Source: Bacillota bacterium
GTDB taxonomy: Bacteria; Bacillota_E; Sulfobacillia; Sulfobacillales; Sulfobacillaceae
DNA length: 5,922 bases
Assembly (NCBI GenBank): GCA_021820645.1
Contig: JAKADJ010000160.1
Span: forward strand, 1-5,922
Direction: 5' to 3'
Shown here: in pieces, positions 1-5,922 of the stretch
How positions within the stretch are numbered: position 1 is the stretch's first letter
Layout of the letters: each line of letters starts with the position of its first letter
Translations under genes and position numbers: made by a program
Notes under the pieces: generated by a model
Told to the model about the DNA's origin: nothing
What the model saw: the letters and a program-made list of their open reading frames with translations, nothing else
Databases searched by the model: none

Positions 1-342
1 GACGAGGCAGAATTTCTAGCCGACCGCCTCGCCATCGTCGACCACGGTCGTGTCCTCGACGAGGGCACGCCTAGGGAACTCATCCAACGCCACATGCCTT
101 CATGGGTGGTCGAGGTGTCCCGTTCGGTGGGCATCGATGCGACCGTCAACCTACCAGCCGTGCTACGAATGGAAGAGCGCGATGAGATGACCATGCTGGT
201 TAGCGAGCACTTGGAAGATACGCTCATTGGCCTAGTCAACTGGGCTCAACAGACCAGACGGACCATCACAGGTCTCGCGACCCGTAACGCCACTTTAGAA
301 GATGTCTTCTTAGAGCTCACCGGAAGGAGTTTACGTGAATGA
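1..342 (+). CDS. ABC transporter ATP-binding protein, DrrA/CcmA type (C-terminal part, 5' cut by window)
   Basis: This is the C-terminal part (113 residues) of an ATP-binding subunit that would power the permease encoded just downstream. The reading frame is open from the first base. It begins with DEAEFLADRLAIVDHGRV, the segment that directly follows the switch histidine in drug-export ATPases, so Walker A, the signature and Walker B all lie before the window. The remainder is the accessory C-terminal domain of DrrA-type proteins, ending in the typical LEDVFLELTGRSLRE motif. An ATG at position 94 is internal and is not a real start. The stop codon overlaps the start of the permease gene (ATGA), which indicates one operon and translational coupling. 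Family members export drugs, polyketides or lipids; the substrate cannot be told here. The family call is firm because of the two end motifs. Confidence 0.93.
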   Translation, partial: DEAEFLADRLAIVDHGRVLDEGTPRELIQRHMPSWVVEVSRSVGIDATVNLPAVLRMEERDEMTMLVSEHLEDTLIGLVNWAQQTRRTITGLATRNATLEDVFLELTGRSLRE

Positions 343-1406
343 ATGCGGTCATTACTCTCACACGGAGTTTCATGCGACAGACGATGCGGAATCGGCAGGG
401 ATTATTTTGGACGCTCTTTTTCCCGGTCGTGCTGATGGTGATATTCAGCTTTTTAGGAAACTCCCAAAGCCGGGTCAACTTGGCCATCGTGGCACCGAGC
501 GGCCAAGCAACGGCCGTGGTACGGGCATTTAAGCAATCCCCGCTGTTTCACGTTACGGAAATGAGTCGATCGAATGCCCTTAAGGACGTGCAAAGGGGAC
601 AAATGGACGCCGCTCTCATCGTTCCCCCGGCCCAAAGGCATCATACCACCACGCTTACCTTACGTTACAATAACGCAAACACCGTGAGTGCCCAGCAGGC
701 AGTGGGCTCGGTCGAAGCCTTTGTATCTCAAGCCGACATTGCGCTTTCCGGACAACCACCGCTCTTTCGGGTGTCAGCCCAAGCCATGACTCATTCACAT
801 AGCTCTACCTATGTCGACTTCTTATTACCGGGCCTCTTAGCCATGATGACGATGCAAAATAGCCTCTTTGGCATTGGGTCCGGCTTAACTCGGTGGAAAG
901 AGAAAGGGGTCTTGCGACGTTTTCGGGTAACGCCCGTCAAACCCGTCCAATTACTGTCCGCTACCGTCATCAATTACATCATCATCGGCCTCGCCAGTGC
1001 CGCCATCGTGATCGGATTCGCCACCACCATCTTACATGCGTCCGTGGCGGTGCCGCTAGGCGCGACCATTTTAGTGTTATTGCTCGGCATGGCCACCTTC
1101 CTCTCGATCGGGTTTATCGTAGCGGGATTATCGAAGAGCCAGGAAGCAACCATTCCTATCATCAACCTTATTAGCTTCCCGATGATGTTTCTCTCCGGTG
1201 TCTTCTTTCCGGTGTCGTCGTTTCCGCCCTTTCTGGATCACATTGTCCAGTACTTTCCCCTCACCTACATGGCCAATGCCCTGCGTGGCCTCATGAGTGG
1301 GCAATTGACCATGGGCGCGACCGCCTTTGGGACCGACATTCTGGGTTTGCTGGTGTGGGTTGTCGCGACAGGCGCGATCGCGTCGCGCACCTGGCACTGG
1401 GAATGA
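339..1406 (+). CDS. ABC-2 type permease, DrrB-like exporter membrane subunit
   Basis: This 355-residue integral membrane protein should form the translocation pathway for the ATPase ending at 342. A first membrane helix lies near residues 21-40. An external, mainly polar domain follows (about 41-155), then five more hydrophobic segments near 158-183, 208-232, 236-264, 270-292 and 328-348. This single early helix, large outer loop and five-helix C-terminal bundle is the layout of the ABC2_membrane_3 group. Family-like features are the cytoplasmic stretch after helix 2, rich in Lys and Arg (TRWKEKGVLRRFRVTPV, 184-200), and the FPLTYMANALRGLMSG segment (306-321). The start is set by GGAAGGAG at 322-329, nine bases before an ATG that overlaps the upstream stop. 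The protein looks full length and intact. The substrate is unknown; a lipid or drug exporter is likely. Confidence 0.93.
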   Translation: MNAVITLTRSFMRQTMRNRQGLFWTLFFPVVLMVIFSFLGNSQSRVNLAIVAPSGQATAVVRAFKQSPLFHVTEMSRSNALKDVQRGQMDAALIVPPAQRHHTTTLTLRYNNANTVSAQQAVGSVEAFVSQADIALSGQPPLFRVSAQAMTHSHSSTYVDFLLPGLLAMMTMQNSLFGIGSGLTRWKEKGVLRRFRVTPVKPVQLLSATVINYIIIGLASAAIVIGFATTILHASVAVPLGATILVLLLGMATFLSIGFIVAGLSKSQEATIPIINLISFPMMFLSGVFFPVSSFPPFLDHIVQYFPLTYMANALRGLMSGQLTMGATAFGTDILGLLVWVVATGAIASRTWHWE

Positions 1407-1412
1407 TGTGAT

Positions 1413-1431
1413 CGAGGCCTAACGAGGCTCG
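1413..1431 (+). repeat. Small hairpin between the DrrB-like gene and the regulator gene
   Basis: CGAG-G-CCT, the loop AACG and AGGCTCG form a seven-pair stem with one bulged G. It lies six bases after the permease stop, in the only gap (65 bases) between the two ABC operons. There is no T-run after it, so it is not a normal intrinsic terminator. It could be a processing site, a weak pause or part of the regulator's control region. A stem of this size can occur by chance. Confidence 0.3.
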
Positions 1432-1454
1432 GGTATGTAGAGATCGGTATCAAT

Positions 1455-1464
1455 GGGGAGGGGG
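1455..1464 (+). promoter_or_regulatory. Ribosome-binding site that supports the TTG start of the GntR gene
   Basis: The purine run GGGGAGGGGG ends seven bases before the TTG at 1472. In the regulator's frame there is no ATG or GTG between the upstream in-frame stop (1409-1411) and this TTG. Two nearby ATG codons (1453 and 1467) lie in other frames. The site therefore decides the start. Confidence 0.75.
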
Positions 1465-1471
1465 CGATGGC

Positions 1472-1870
1472 TTGGAGCAACGAGACGTCGGATCCCTCCG
1501 CTTTGTTCTCGATTTGAGCCAACCGATCTACGAGCAGATTATCCAGCACTTAAGTGGTGCGATTGCGCGGGGAGAGTTGGACCTGGGCGAGAAGATTCCG
1601 TCGGTTCGTGACCTAGCACAAGGTCTGCGGGCCGCCCCCAACACGGTACTTCATGCTTATCAAGAATTGGAGCGGGAACGTCTCATTGAAACCCGGCGCG
1701 GGCAGGGAACCTTCGTCACGACGTCCAAGGCTGTTATCCAGGAATTTAGGGGGAAGATGGCCCAAAAGCTTTTAGATGAATTTCGTCATGAAATGGAACG
1801 ATTAGGGCTTTCACTTAAAGATATTCACCATCTGCTAGGGGAGGAAATCCCAGAGGGAGAGAAGACCTGA
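1472..1870 (+). CDS. GntR-family transcriptional regulator, YtrA subfamily
   Basis: This 132-residue DNA-binding protein probably represses its own operon. A winged helix-turn-helix spans about residues 17-84. It shows the YtrA-type string QPIYEQI (17-23), the turn around IARGELDLGEKIPSVRDLA (31-49), the recognition region PNTVLHAYQELERERLIETR (56-75) and the wing RRGQGTFV (75-82). After it comes only a short helical tail (about 86-124), as expected for YtrA, rather than the large ligand domain of FadR or HutC types. Known YtrA-type members sit beside ABC exporters and are released by cell-envelope antibiotics or other stress. Here the stop overlaps the next ATG by one base (TGATG), so regulator and transporter are made together. 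The gene uses a TTG start, which is inferred from the ribosome-binding site and the lack of other starts. The inducer is unknown. Confidence 0.93.
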   Translation: MEQRDVGSLRFVLDLSQPIYEQIIQHLSGAIARGELDLGEKIPSVRDLAQGLRAAPNTVLHAYQELERERLIETRRGQGTFVTTSKAVIQEFRGKMAQKLLDEFRHEMERLGLSLKDIHHLLGEEIPEGEKT

Positions 1871-2586
1871 TGGAAGACATCGCGGTGACCTGTACCGATC
1901 TCAAGAAGCGCTATGGAACACGTATCGCCCTGGATGGGCTGACCCTCGAGATCCCGAGCGGTCGGATTGTCGGCGTTTTAGGTCCCAATGGTTCAGGCAA
2001 ATCGACCTTGTTCCGAGCGATGATGGGCCTCACCCATCTAGAATCCGGCACTATCCGAATCATGGGGTCCTCCCCGGGGTGGGAGACGAACGCCAATATC
2101 GCCTATTTGCCGGACCGGGCGCGATGGTACCCGGGACACACGGTGCAACACGCCATACAGTGGGGCGATGCCCTCCTGCCCCACTTTGATCGGGGTCGAG
2201 CTATTCAACTGGCCAAAGAAATGCAACTTGACCTGCATCAAAAAATTGACGGCATGTCACGGGGCACCGAAGCCCGCTTGATGTTCATCCTCTGTCTGGC
2301 ACGCCAGGTGCCGCTCATGATTCTCGATGAACCCTTCTCGGGCATCGATCTGATTTCCCGTGAACAAATCATCGCGGCGCTGATTACGTGGGTGAGTGAG
2401 CAAGACACGACGGTCATCCTGAGCACCCACGAAATTTCGGAGGCGGAATCCCTATTTGACTACATCGTCTTGCTACGGAATGGTCAGAGTGTTCAACAGG
2501 GGGATGCGGATGAATTGCGGCGTGCGCATGGATCCATACAGGACATCATGCGTAACTGGCATTATGGGGAGGGCTATCGGCAATGA
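1870..2586 (+). CDS. ABC transporter ATP-binding protein, YtrB/BcrA-like
   Basis: This 238-residue cytoplasmic ATPase powers the membrane protein encoded next. Walker A is GPNGSGKST (38-46), Walker B is LMILDE (149-154, catalytic Glu154), the D-loop is SGID (157-160) and the switch histidine is His187 in STHEIS. The Q-loop position reads YLPDRARWYPG (79-89), with Asp82 where most ATPases have Gln. The signature region reads MSRGTEARL (129-137) instead of LSGGQ. Both changes are of the kind seen in the YtrB/BcrA exporter group, so the protein is probably active. It lacks the DrrA-type C-terminal domain of the first ATPase in the window. A ribosome-binding site (GAGGGAGAG, ending at 1861) lies inside the end of the regulator gene. 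It overlaps the regulator by 1 base and the permease by 4. Confidence 0.93.
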   Translation: MEDIAVTCTDLKKRYGTRIALDGLTLEIPSGRIVGVLGPNGSGKSTLFRAMMGLTHLESGTIRIMGSSPGWETNANIAYLPDRARWYPGHTVQHAIQWGDALLPHFDRGRAIQLAKEMQLDLHQKIDGMSRGTEARLMFILCLARQVPLMILDEPFSGIDLISREQIIAALITWVSEQDTTVILSTHEISEAESLFDYIVLLRNGQSVQQGDADELRRAHGSIQDIMRNWHYGEGYRQ

Positions 2587-3323
2587 TCGCATCGGCGCAA
2601 GTGTGGGCCTTAATCAGGCATGAGATCTCCGTTCGCCGACAACGGGATAGTGAACCCGGAATTGGGCGTCGGCGATGGACGATCACCATCCCCAGTTTTA
2701 TCCTGTGGTTTCTGGTGATCACGTGGCAGGGACCACGCATCCATTTCAATCTGAACTACGCCTGGTACGCCACGTTGGCACTACCCATCTTGGCCATGAG
2801 TGTGGCTGCGAGTCACCTTACCTATGAGCGGACCCACAATACCGTAGGATGGTGGCTTACCTTGCCGCTACCGCGATACCAACTGATAGTATCCAAATGG
2901 GCTGCCTCGCTCATCCAGACGGTACGACGCTCTACCTATCTGGCGACCATCGCGGTGCTCGGCATCTATACCATGATTCTAAATGGCACGTTATCATTCT
3001 CGGTTCTATCCCATTTTTTACTGACGGGTTTAACGTGGACGATTCTGATGTACTGCTTGGTTCCTGCTCTGGCTGCGTTAGGCGTATTGTCAGGTGTGCT
3101 CACGTTTTCCCGGTTTCATGACTTGACAGCAACGATGTGGCTATTGTTGCTGGTGATAGCGTGGCTTCCAATATCACGTCCAGGGTTGTACCTGAGCGTG
3201 AGCCGTACGCTGTCCGTATCCATTAAGCCAGCCTTTATCCTGGCGGTTCTCGTCAGTTGGATCCTCGCCGGTGTCCTCCTCGGGATCGCCTCACGCATCT
3301 TGGCGCGATCGACACGAATGTAA
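2583..3323 (+). CDS. Small ABC-2-like membrane protein, probable permease of the GntR-linked transporter
   Basis: This 246-residue hydrophobic protein is the likely membrane partner of the ATPase it overlaps (ATGA). About six membrane segments are visible, near residues 34-49, 59-79, 117-134, 144-174, 183-197 and 215-237. The N-terminus (1-32) is basic and cytoplasmic. The segment YERTHNTVGWWLTLPLPRYQLIVSKW (81-106), which joins the second and third helices, resembles the Glu/Arg-rich loop followed by 'LP..R...SK' that contacts the ATPase in ABC-2 permeases. There is no large outer domain. GGGGAGGG at 2566-2573 is nine bases before the ATG. I cannot name a close relative. The permease role rests on gene order, topology and that loop, so specific function and substrate are unknown. 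It appears to be the last gene of the operon. Confidence 0.82.
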   Translation: MIASAQVWALIRHEISVRRQRDSEPGIGRRRWTITIPSFILWFLVITWQGPRIHFNLNYAWYATLALPILAMSVAASHLTYERTHNTVGWWLTLPLPRYQLIVSKWAASLIQTVRRSTYLATIAVLGIYTMILNGTLSFSVLSHFLLTGLTWTILMYCLVPALAALGVLSGVLTFSRFHDLTATMWLLLLVIAWLPISRPGLYLSVSRTLSVSIKPAFILAVLVSWILAGVLLGIASRILARSTRM

Positions 3324-4257
3324 AATCGCAGGTGACTGCATCGGTGAGGAAATCTAATTACAATCCAACCTCAAGACCTGCCTGCCGTGACAAAGACACT
3401 TCGCCAGGTCATTCAAAATCGCTACCCGGTATAATCGAGCACGGTGAGGCCTGTCGAATTAGTTCAAAACAACCAATTCAATACGGGCGTGGTCGATAGC
3501 CCCTGTATGGGCCATCAAGGCTCGGTCATTATGGACGCAAAACATTTCCGGGCCGGGAGGAGGACTTGAACTGCAAGGGGTTTGGGTTCCTCGGGCAATT
3601 GCAGCAATATCCGGCCATCTTAGAGGAGGCAGGAATGGGATCTCTGGATTCATTTTCCTATCGTCGGACGCATGATTCGGGTGCGTCAAAGTAATTGACC
3701 CGGAGTGTTTCAATTGTCGACGAGATTGAAGAACCTAGTATTGTTTGCGTCGCTCGGATGCCCTTTTGCATCCTGTACGGTGTTGATTTGACCCAAACTG
3801 GCGCCCCACTGTGCCGATTTATGGCGGCCTCAGATCACGAGATATATTCGTGGCCCTCGGCGCCCACATCGATCAGGATTAGTGCATGTATTTGGTGCGC
3901 ACTACGGGGTGATTATGCAAGGATAAAAACCCTGGAGTGGCCGTTTCGCGCTACACCACGGTGCGGACCATCCCCGTAGCGCTAAGCGTCCACGACTGAA
4001 CAAATCCATCCCTTAATAGGATAGGTGTTCCACTGATGTCCGGAGAATGGGTCTTTGGTATTAATGGGTTTAAGCGGCTAAACCGGGATGCTTGGAGGAT
4101 CTTTAGAGATTCCGAAGCGACAAAATCTCATCAGGCTGTCGATGAGCCTACCATGTTGGGGGGCTAAAAGAAAAAACCTCCCAGCTTAAGGAGATCTGAC
4201 TAAAAATATTGTGGGATCTGGTCATGGAAATAAACAGGAACGTCCCGCGTTTCGATA
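3324..4257. other. Long gap without a convincing gene
   Basis: No open frame here has both a good ribosome-binding site and a recognisable protein. Several 40-94 codon open stretches exist on both strands. The longest start at TTG codons without Shine-Dalgarno sequences (695-type + strand frame at 3695-3979; - strand frame 3459-3713) and resemble no family I know. Two overlapping + strand frames (3444-3569 and 3500-3694) have a somewhat protein-like composition and may be remnants of a broken gene. Small inverted repeats are present at 3375-3410, 3456-3479, 3756-3773, 3948-3982, 4067-4084 and 4155-4185. None has the T-run of a clear intrinsic terminator for the ABC operon ending at 3323. No tRNA, CRISPR or intact insertion sequence is seen. 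Confidence 0.6.
4155..4185 (+). repeat. Nine-pair hairpin with an A-rich loop
   Basis: GTTGGGGGG and CCTCCCAGC can pair over nine positions (two G-T wobbles) around a 13-base loop, CTAAAAGAAAAAA. There is no T-run on either side, so it is not a standard terminator on either strand. It lies about 100 bases upstream of the promoter zone of the MFS gene. Its role, if any, is unknown. Confidence 0.35.
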
Positions 4258-4295
4258 TTGTTAGTATAAATCGAAAAAAACTATAAGTCTATAAT
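4258..4295 (+). promoter_or_regulatory. Probable sigma-A-type promoter zone of the MFS gene
   Basis: A markedly AT-rich stretch precedes the MFS gene. TTGTTA (4258-4263) and TATAAG (4282-4287) are 18 bases apart and form one reasonable -35/-10 pair. A perfect TATAAT lies at 4290-4295 but has no good -35 at the usual distance. Either could be used; transcription would then start around 4294-4303, about 60-70 bases before the ATG. The exact choice cannot be settled from sequence alone. Confidence 0.55.
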
Positions 4296-4312
4296 TTTTT
4301 GGAAACTTCTTT

Positions 4313-4343
4313 ATGATAGGCAAACTGGCCGGGAAACTATCAT
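4313..4343 (+). promoter_or_regulatory. Inverted repeat between promoter and ribosome-binding site of the MFS gene (possible operator or leader hairpin)
   Basis: ATGATAG (4313-4319) and CTATCAT (4337-4343) are perfect inverted copies 17 bases apart. The right arm abuts the ribosome-binding site GGAGAGG (4344-4350). The position suits a repressor site just after the transcription start, or an RNA stem that would affect ribosome access. A 7-base dyad can arise by chance in a region this long; the location is what makes it notable. Confidence 0.35.
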
Positions 4344-4361
4344 GGAGAGGACACATCCCCA

Positions 4362-5588
4362 ATGAAAATTACACGATTTACATCTGGAGCGTTGGCTCAA
4401 AGCCGGTTCCGATGGTTTTACTTGGCCCGCACCATTTCGCTGTTTGGAAGTGGGATGACGCCCGTCGCTTTGGCGTTTGCGGTTCTCGCGGTGCCGCATG
4501 GCCAGCAACTACTCGGCTATATCTTGGCGGCCGAACTAATGCCTAACGTTCTCATGCTCCTGATTGGGGGCAGTGCGGCAGACCGCTACCGGCGCGATCG
4601 ACTCATCCAGTTAGCTAACGTGGGGTCGGGATTTACCCAGGCCGGCATTGCGTTGGTGGTGCTGACGGGGATGAATCCCTACTGGCTCTTTCCATTGGCC
4701 GTGGTCAATGGAATATTAGGGGCTTTTACGGGTCCGGCAACGCGTGGCATCGTGCCGGAATTGGTTCAACGCGAGAAGATTAAGGAAGCTAATTCCCTCC
4801 TGAACGCATCCCGGAGTGCAGCCAAAATTGTTGGTCCAGCGGTAGCGGGAATCCTGGTGGCTACCTTAGGCGCGGGATGGGGCATTGCCCTCGATGCGTT
4901 GAGCTTTTTCCTAGCGGCCCTGTGTATGGCTCGGGTGAATATCCCGGCGCATGCTGCGGCAACCACAAATTCACTTCTAATCCAAATGAAACAAGGTTGG
5001 GTATATTTTCGGTCTCGTCGCTGGATTTGGTCGGTGTCGGGGGCGTGGGGGGTGATGAATGCGGTGCAGATGGGGGCGTGGCAAGTTCTCGGACCAGTTA
5101 TTGCCAAGCATTCGTTTGGTGCCACGAGATGGGGCCTAACGCTCAGTGTCCGGGCGGTGGGGATCATGATCGCCAGTGTAATGATGCTCCGCCTATCCCT
5201 ATCGCGGCCCGTGCGAGACAGTATGCTAGCTGCGACCCTGATCGGGCTACCGATGGTCTTGTTAGGACTGGGGACCGCCTGGCCGTATCTTATGCTGGCG
5301 GCCCTGGTGGCGGGCCTAGGATCCGCCATCTCCACTGTGGCATGGGATACCGCGTTGCAACAAGGTGTGCCTCGGGACAAAATCTCACGCGTCATGGCCT
5401 TCGACGACTTTGGCTCCTATGTCATGATCCCGCTCGGCGAAATTTTAGCTCTCCCGTTGGCAAATCGCTGGGGAGTTCATGCCGTGGAGACCTGGGGAGG
5501 TTTAATTTTTATGGTGACGGCACTTCTGCCCTTATCCTTACGTGGAGTGCGTCAAAAGGGATTCGACGAGCAAGAGAGCGCATCCTAG
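4362..5588 (+). CDS. Major facilitator superfamily exporter, MFS_3 (EntS / macrolide-efflux) type
   Basis: This 408-residue protein has about twelve hydrophobic segments in two halves joined by a polar loop (about 193-220). It most likely exports a small molecule by proton antiport across the cytoplasmic membrane. The loop after helix 2 holds motif A in the form GGSAADRYRRDR (69-80). The segments GPATRGIVPELV (124-135) and ANSLLNASRSAAKIVGPAVAG (143-163) are typical of the EntS/MefA-like group, as is LQQGVPRDKISRVMAFDDF (332-350) in the second half. Length is normal and there is no break. GGAGAGG at 4344-4350 is 11 bases before the ATG, which sets the start; a TATAAT-containing promoter lies upstream. 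It is separated from the ABC operon by 1 kb, so it is probably transcribed alone. Drug, siderophore or metabolite are all possible substrates. Confidence 0.93.
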   Translation: MKITRFTSGALAQSRFRWFYLARTISLFGSGMTPVALAFAVLAVPHGQQLLGYILAAELMPNVLMLLIGGSAADRYRRDRLIQLANVGSGFTQAGIALVVLTGMNPYWLFPLAVVNGILGAFTGPATRGIVPELVQREKIKEANSLLNASRSAAKIVGPAVAGILVATLGAGWGIALDALSFFLAALCMARVNIPAHAAATTNSLLIQMKQGWVYFRSRRWIWSVSGAWGVMNAVQMGAWQVLGPVIAKHSFGATRWGLTLSVRAVGIMIASVMMLRLSLSRPVRDSMLAATLIGLPMVLLGLGTAWPYLMLAALVAGLGSAISTVAWDTALQQGVPRDKISRVMAFDDFGSYVMIPLGEILALPLANRWGVHAVETWGGLIFMVTALLPLSLRGVRQKGFDEQESAS

Positions 5589-5596
5589 GAACGGGG

Positions 5597-5654
5597 AAGG
5601 CCGACTCTTGGTTGTCTCATCGGGGCTCGCGTACAAAGAGATGTAGGGCCTTTT
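5597..5654 (+). terminator. Weak terminator-like hairpin after the MFS gene
   Basis: AAGGCC (5597-5602) pairs with GGCCTT (5647-5652), and the second arm runs into TTTT. Inside, CTCTT (5605-5609) can pair with AAGAG (5636-5640), which would shorten the large loop. The location eight bases after the MFS stop is right, but the stem is short, the loop is long and the T-run is only four bases, partly inside the stem. Confidence 0.22.
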
Positions 5655-5922
5655 CGTGATTTAGATTCGCAGAATTCTGATTGGGAGGACCTATTGCACC
5701 AGTTTTGCCAACCGGATCAAGGTAGCATGATATTTGATCGCCGGCCGCACCGCGACTGATCGCAAGCGGCGGATAACGATGCGACGTTGGCTTTGGATAG
5801 GCATACTGTGGTTAAATGCTGAGTCTAATCCATGAAAGCACCAGATGACAGGCCTATGGGATCTCTGACGATTAGAATGTTTGTATGCGTTGTGGGTCTT
5901 TCCGCGTGATGCAAAAAGAGAA
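5655..5922. other. Right-end stretch without a recognised gene
   Basis: No + strand gene is seen here. On the - strand a frame is open from the window edge (about 5921) to a stop at 5691-5693, 76 codons. It ends in a run rich in Arg, Val and Leu (IQSQRRIVIRRLRSVAVRP and following residues). This could be the tail of a gene entering from the right, but a frame of this length also occurs by chance and I cannot match it to a family. A short palindrome, CAGAATTCTG (5670-5679), and two copies of TGATCGC are present and unremarkable. Confidence 0.4.

Noticed and set aside
3375..3410. GACCTG/CAGGTC inverted repeat after the GntR-ABC operon as a terminator
   Set aside because: The stem is six pairs with a 24-base loop and is followed by ATTCAAAATC, not a T-run.
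3430..3435. TATAAT as a promoter -10
   Set aside because: No acceptable -35 is found 16-18 bases upstream and no convincing gene follows.
3456..3479. GAATTAGTT / AACCAATTC hairpin with a CAAAAC loop
   Set aside because: Eight of nine positions pair, but it has no link to a gene start or T-run and one such match is expected by chance in a region of this size.
3563..3571. tRNA T-loop-like string GTTCAAGTC on the - strand, with GGCCGG and CCGGCC on either side
   Set aside because: The bases next to the loop do not form a T stem and no D or anticodon arm can be drawn. It is not a tRNA gene and too weak for a tRNA remnant.
3459..3713. 84-codon - strand frame starting at TTG
   Set aside because: There is no Shine-Dalgarno sequence before it, its composition is unusual (Pro/Ser/His-rich) and it matches no family I know.
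3695..3979. 94-codon + strand frame starting at TTG, rich in cysteine
   Set aside because: It has no ribosome-binding site and no recognisable domain or membrane segment, and sits in a region with many stops in other frames.
4067..4084. GGTTTA / TAAACC palindrome as an operator
   Set aside because: The arms are only six bases and it lies about 200 bases before the nearest promoter.
4766..5395. 209-codon - strand frame opposite the MFS gene
   Set aside because: It lies wholly inside a clear MFS gene and its Arg/Ala/Thr-rich composition is what the antisense of such a gene gives.
4877..5659. 260-codon + strand frame overlapping the second half of the MFS gene
   Set aside because: It is a shifted reading of the MFS coding sequence, Gly/Arg/Cys-rich, without membrane segments or a ribosome-binding site.

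Overview
The window reads as a piece of a bacterial chromosome, probably from a Gram-positive (Bacillota-like) organism. The supporting signs are strong GGAGG-type ribosome-binding sites, tightly overlapping genes, a YtrA-type GntR regulator coupled to an ABC exporter, and use of TTG as a start codon. Base composition is mid-range to slightly GC-rich. An acidophilic Sulfobacillus-like host would fit the general style of the proteins, but that is a guess and nothing here proves it. All five recognisable genes lie on the + strand, and four or five of them concern membrane export.

Region 1 (1-1406) is the end of an ABC exporter operon of the DrrAB type. It holds the C-terminal third of a drug/polyketide-type ATPase, cut by the window edge, followed with an ATGA overlap by its ABC-2 permease. 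Region 2 (1472-3323) is a second, different ABC system that carries its own regulator: a YtrA-subfamily GntR repressor with a TTG start, a BcrA/YtrB-type ATPase and a small six-helix membrane protein. These three genes overlap by 1 and 4 bases, so they are almost certainly one translationally coupled transcript. The layout matches the known pattern in which a YtrA-type repressor controls an ABC exporter that responds to cell-envelope antibiotics or similar stress.

Region 3 (3324-4361) is about 1 kb without a convincing gene. It has short overlapping open segments that may be decayed coding sequence, several small inverted repeats, and an AT-rich promoter zone at its right end. Region 4 (4362-5588) is a single 12-helix MFS exporter of the EntS/macrolide-efflux type. 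A perfect 7-base inverted repeat lies between its promoter and its ribosome-binding site. Region 5 (5589-5922) has a weak terminator-like hairpin and no convincing gene.

Taken together, this is a cluster of three unrelated export systems facing the same way. Substrates cannot be read from the sequence. I do not see a clearly new biological system. The points most worth a second look are the regulator-linked ABC module with its variant ATPase, the dyad in front of the MFS gene, and the degenerate 1-kb gap.
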